From Vibrio pomeroyi (GTDB lineage: Bacteria > Pseudomonadota > Gammaproteobacteria > Enterobacterales > Vibrionaceae), in the NCBI GenBank assembly GCA_041879425.1, contig CP090855.1, forward strand, positions 868,001 through 932,000: a stretch of 64,000 nucleotides of DNA. Reading direction: 5' to 3'. A program made the position numbers and the translations under genes. The notes beneath the pieces are model-generated. The model was not told the DNA's origin. It ran no database searches and saw only the letters and a program-made list of their open reading frames with translations. Numbering within the stretch: position 1 is the first letter of the stretch; each line of letters opens with the position of its first letter. Positions 61,240-64,000 of this stretch are shown in pieces.

Positions 61240-62214
61240 ATGAAAACCCTACTAAAACTTACGTTACTTGCTTCAACGATTGCATTGAGCTCAAACGCGC
61301 TTGCAACAACTACTCTAAAACTGGCGCACGCTGCACCAGAGTCAGATTTGCAACAAGACCTATCTTTGTTCTTTAAGAAAGAAGTAGAAGCTCGTTCAAA
61401 CGGCGAAATCAAAGTAAACGTATACCCACAAGGTCAACTTGGCAGTGATAAGCAGATGATCGACGGTTCACGCGCTGGCATCGTTGATTTAGCGATGGTT
61501 GGCCTAAACAACTACAACGGTCTAATGCCTGAATCAGCAGCATTCACCCTGCCATTCATGTTTCCAGATCGTCAAACAGCATACAAAGTACTAGACGGCG
61601 AGCCGGGTAAAGAAGTGCTAGCGAACTTCGAGAAATTCGGTCTTAAAGGTCTTGGTTTCCCAGAAAACGGTTACCGCAACATGACCAATAACGAGAAACC
61701 GATTCGTCTACCTTCAGATGTCAAAGGCCTACAGATGCGTGTTAACGGCTCAAAAGCACTAAATGACATGTTCAATGAGCTAGGAGCGAACCCTCAGCAA
61801 CTTCCAGTATCTGAACTTTATACTGCACTTGAAACAGGCGTTGTTGACTCTCAAGACCACCCAATTTCTGTAACGCTGTCTTTCAAGTTTGATGAAGTAC
61901 AAAAGTACCTAAGCCTTACACAGCACGCTTACTCACCACTGGTTCTTACTATGAACCTACGTAAGTTCGACAAGCTAACTGAAGAAGAGCAAAAAATCAT
62001 CGAAGAGGTTTCCGCTGAAGCCGTGGCAATGCAGCGTGAGCTAAGCATCCAGAAAGAAGACAAGATGATTGCTCAACTAGAAGCAAACGGTATGCAAGTA
62101 AACCGTGATGTTGATGGTGCGGCTTTCCAACAGGCGATTCAGCCTGTATGGAGCGCTTACATCGAGAAAAATGGCGATGTCATGATCAACAAGATCAAGC
62201 TAGCTACTAAGTAA
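61240..62214 (+). CDS. TRAP transporter periplasmic binding protein (DctP/YiaO type)
   Basis: Solute receptor of the TRAP system. The 324 residues start with a signal peptide (MKTLLKLTLLASTIALSSNALA). They carry the DctP features YPQGQLGSDKQMIDG, the carboxylate-binding arginine region LQMRVNGSK, and PVSELYTALETGVVDSQDHP. Genomic context (YiaK-like enzyme, pentose-phosphate epimerase) points to a sugar acid such as diketogulonate, but the ligand is inferred. GGAG lies upstream of the ATG. Confidence 0.92.
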   Translation: MKTLLKLTLLASTIALSSNALATTTLKLAHAAPESDLQQDLSLFFKKEVEARSNGEIKVNVYPQGQLGSDKQMIDGSRAGIVDLAMVGLNNYNGLMPESAAFTLPFMFPDRQTAYKVLDGEPGKEVLANFEKFGLKGLGFPENGYRNMTNNEKPIRLPSDVKGLQMRVNGSKALNDMFNELGANPQQLPVSELYTALETGVVDSQDHPISVTLSFKFDEVQKYLSLTQHAYSPLVLTMNLRKFDKLTEEEQKIIEEVSAEAVAMQRELSIQKEDKMIAQLEANGMQVNRDVDGAAFQQAIQPVWSAYIEKNGDVMINKIKLATK

Positions 62215-62227
62215 CGCGATTGAGTGC

Positions 62228-62270
62228 GATTGCCTAGCGCGTTTTTGGTTAAGAATTTAGCTAGGCAATC
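62228..62270 (+). other. Intra-operon hairpin after the TRAP binding-protein gene
   Basis: GATTGCCTAGC and GCTAGGCAATC form a perfect 11-bp stem around a 21-base loop, with no T run. It could protect the abundant binding-protein message from decay or partly terminate. Confidence 0.6.
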
Positions 62271-62308
62271 AACTCGTACTTCAACTCAATACAACATAGG
62301 CAAATACC

Positions 62309-63019
62309 ATGTCTCAAGAACCAAACACGTATCAAGAATTAAAAGAGCGAGTGTTCGCAGCAAACTTACAGCTTCCTAAATATGGCTTAGTTACTTTCAC
62401 ATGGGGCAATGTCTCTGAGATCGACCGCGAACGCGGCGTTATTGCCATCAAACCATCTGGTGTGGAATACGATGTAATGACGGCAGACGACATTGTGGTG
62501 CTGGATTTAGAAGGCAACCGTATTGAAGGCAAGTTAAACCCTTCAAGTGACACAGCAACCCACGTTGAGCTTTACAAAGCCTTCCCAAACATTGGCGGCA
62601 TTGTTCATACGCACTCTCGCAACGCCACTATTTGGGCACAAGCAGGCCGAGATATTCCAGCGTTGGGAACAACACACGCCGATTACTTCTACGGCGATGT
62701 CCCTTGTACTCGATTACTCACTAAATCTGAAATTGAGTCTGAGTACGAGAAAAATACAGGCTTGGTGATCATTGAAGAATTCAACCAACGTGATATCGAC
62801 CCACAAGCAATGCCAGGCGTGATCATCGCAGGCCATGCGCCATTCACATGGGGCAAAGATGGTTCAGACGCAGTGCACAACGCGGTAGTAATGGAAGAGA
62901 TTGCAGCTATGGCAACAGCCACTCGCTCAATCAGCCCAGAAGTCGCTATTCAACCAGAACTGCTCGATAAGCACTACAACCGTAAACACGGTAAGAACTC
63001 ATACTACGGACAGAAGTAA
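62309..63019 (+). CDS. L-ribulose-5-phosphate 4-epimerase family (AraD/UlaF/SgbE)
   Basis: Zinc-dependent class II aldolase-fold epimerase converting L-ribulose 5-phosphate to D-xylulose 5-phosphate. The 236 residues (about 230 in the family) contain GLVTFTWGNVSEIDR, the phosphate-binding KPSGVEYD, the metal ligands in VHTHSRNATIWAQAG, HADYFYGDVPCTR, and AGHAPFTWGKD. In E. coli the paralogues UlaF and SgbE finish ascorbate and diketogulonate breakdown; the surrounding YiaK/TRAP genes favour that role here over arabinose use. Confidence 0.9.
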   Translation: MSQEPNTYQELKERVFAANLQLPKYGLVTFTWGNVSEIDRERGVIAIKPSGVEYDVMTADDIVVLDLEGNRIEGKLNPSSDTATHVELYKAFPNIGGIVHTHSRNATIWAQAGRDIPALGTTHADYFYGDVPCTRLLTKSEIESEYEKNTGLVIIEEFNQRDIDPQAMPGVIIAGHAPFTWGKDGSDAVHNAVVMEEIAAMATATRSISPEVAIQPELLDKHYNRKHGKNSYYGQK

Positions 63020-63029
63020 GGTTTCACAC

Positions 63030-63872
63030 ATGGATCAGCTGTTTACGCATCAGTCGTCTAAGTACAAGCTATTGGCACTCGATCTCGATGGTACCGCTCT
63101 TAATTCAGAGCACACGATTAGCCAAGAGTTAGTCGAGACGATCAGACAGATCGCTCAGCACACTCATGTCGTTATCGTTACCGGACGCCACCATGTTGCG
63201 GCGAAACCTTATTACGACCAGCTTGGCTTATCGACCCCAATAATTTGTTGCAACGGCACGTACATCTTTGATTACCAGAACGATACGGTCATTCAAGAAA
63301 ACGCCATAGACAAGGCCATCGCAGCCGAATTTATTACGCTTTCTCAAGCACATAACTTGAAGATGGTGATGTACGTTCGTGATGCCATGCTCTATTCAAG
63401 AGCTCGTCCAATTGAATACATGGAAGCGCTGTTGACGTGGTCTCAAACCTTTCCGGAAAGCCAACGCCCCAATATTCAAAAGGTCGACGATTTCCAGCAA
63501 GAAGCTCAAAGCTCTGACTATGTGTGGAAATTTGTTGTGGAAGGCGAAGTAAACACGTTTGCCGAGATTCCTTTCGTAAAAGAGAACTTCAATGGCGAAC
63601 GGTCTTGGATTGACCGGGTCGATTTCGCCGCAACGGGAAACAGCAAAGGTAATGCGTTGACTCGTTACATCGAACCTCTAGGTATCAATCTAGACGAGTG
63701 CATCGCCGTAGGAGACAACCATAACGATATCTCAATGCTTAAGGCCGTTGGTCTCGGCATAGCCATGCACAATGCCGACGACACCGTTAAAAACACCGCA
63801 GACCTTGTCACAGACAAAAATAACGATGACAAGACAGGGCTCGCAGAGCTTTTAAGCCGCTTATTTAAATAG
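63030..63872 (+). CDS. HAD-superfamily phosphatase, Cof (IIB) type
   Basis: Sugar-phosphate phosphatase of the Cof subfamily. From ATG 63030 (AAGG upstream, just after the epimerase stop) it has 280 residues: motif I LLALDLDGTALNSEHTIS, motif II VVIVTGRHH, a C2-type cap (about 90-190), the lysine motif in GNSKGNAL and motif IV VGDNHNDISMLKAVG. The open frame reaches back into the epimerase gene but the overlap is not coding-like. The substrate is unknown; by position it may remove a phosphorylated side product of the sugar-acid route. Confidence 0.88.
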   Translation: MDQLFTHQSSKYKLLALDLDGTALNSEHTISQELVETIRQIAQHTHVVIVTGRHHVAAKPYYDQLGLSTPIICCNGTYIFDYQNDTVIQENAIDKAIAAEFITLSQAHNLKMVMYVRDAMLYSRARPIEYMEALLTWSQTFPESQRPNIQKVDDFQQEAQSSDYVWKFVVEGEVNTFAEIPFVKENFNGERSWIDRVDFAATGNSKGNALTRYIEPLGINLDECIAVGDNHNDISMLKAVGLGIAMHNADDTVKNTADLVTDKNNDDKTGLAELLSRLFK

Positions 63873-63880
63873 AGAATTTT

Positions 63881-64000
63881 ATGCTAGTCGGAAATACTCA
63901 ACCTTCTAAATTTACCCGAAGCTACCCAATCGCTGTTCAAAATGTGCTTGAGCATATCAACAGCCTAGATACAGATGCTCTAGCTATTGGACGCCACACC
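63881..64000 (+). CDS. YhcH/YjgK/YiaL family protein, 5' part (runs off window)
   Basis: ATG at 63881, nine bases after the HAD gene stop, opens a frame that continues to the window edge (40 codons: MLVGNTQPSKFTRSYP, then IAVQNVLEHINSLD). The start resembles the YhcH/YjgK/YiaL (DUF386) cupin family, whose member YiaL lies in the E. coli yiaK operon, so the context agrees. AGAG lies upstream. The assignment rests on 40 residues and context. Confidence 0.7.
   Translation, partial: MLVGNTQPSKFTRSYPIAVQNVLEHINSLDTDALAIGRHT

Overview
The window is almost certainly from a Vibrio, and most resembles the Splendidus clade and a secondary chromosome. Three things support this: an unmistakable Qrr quorum-sensing small RNA gene with its sigma-54 promoter and LuxO sites, a Vibrio-type maltose/glycogen gene set built around MalT, and high similarity of many proteins to vibrio families. 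The species and chromosome are inference; no rRNA or tRNA gene is present.

Layout. 1-2.1 kb: the end of an ECF-type ABC transporter (ATPase, then EcfT) and a small TetR-like regulator. 2.1-12.7 kb: a maltodextrin/glycogen block, malP-malQ-glgB on the minus strand and malT on the plus strand, separated by a control region with MalT-like boxes and two CRP-like sites. A minus-strand terminator lies between malQ and glgB. 12.7-13.0 kb: a qrr gene facing malT. 13-19 kb: a DUF368 lipid-carrier transporter, a copper-delivery group (unknown protein, SCO1, PCu(A)C), an RsgA-like GTPase preceded by a tiny ORF and tandem repeats, and sstT. 19.1-19.8 kb: IS200-type element, copy 1. 19.9-31.4 kb: a Sel1-repeat protein, then tetrathionate respiration: ttrRS, divergent ttrBCA, and two cytochromes resembling TsdB/TsdA. 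The ttrBCA and tsdBA promoters carry the same 18-bp sequence containing an inverted repeat, a strong candidate TtrR operator. 31.5-34.1 kb: LysR and Lrp regulators, a LysE exporter and a DUF1294 protein.

34.2-45.3 kb: the second alpha-glucan block: a cytoplasmic GH13 amylase, a lipoprotein pullulanase, malM, maltoporin lamB and glgX, with MalT-like boxes between lamB and glgX and before the pullulanase. Together with the first block this gives a complete route: surface debranching, uptake through the porin, cytoplasmic phosphorolysis and transglucosylation, and glycogen branching and debranching. Copy 2 of the IS200 element follows glgX in the same orientation as copy 1, so identical 629-bp direct repeats bracket about 26 kb.

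46-53.6 kb: a degenerate GGDEF protein, TrmK methyltransferase, an acyltransferase, a ferredoxin-NADP reductase with a Fur-like box, a DUF1971 protein, D-lactate dehydrogenase and a patatin-like lipase. 53.7-55.0 kb: an IS110/IS1111-family element with a long non-coding segment downstream of its transposase, the expected place for its guide (bridge/seek) RNA. 55.1-58.0 kb: catalase and glycerate kinase. 58.4-64.0 kb: a sugar-acid catabolic operon: YiaK-like dehydrogenase, TRAP transporter, ribulose-phosphate 4-epimerase, HAD phosphatase and the start of a YhcH/YiaL gene, preceded by palindromic candidate operators.
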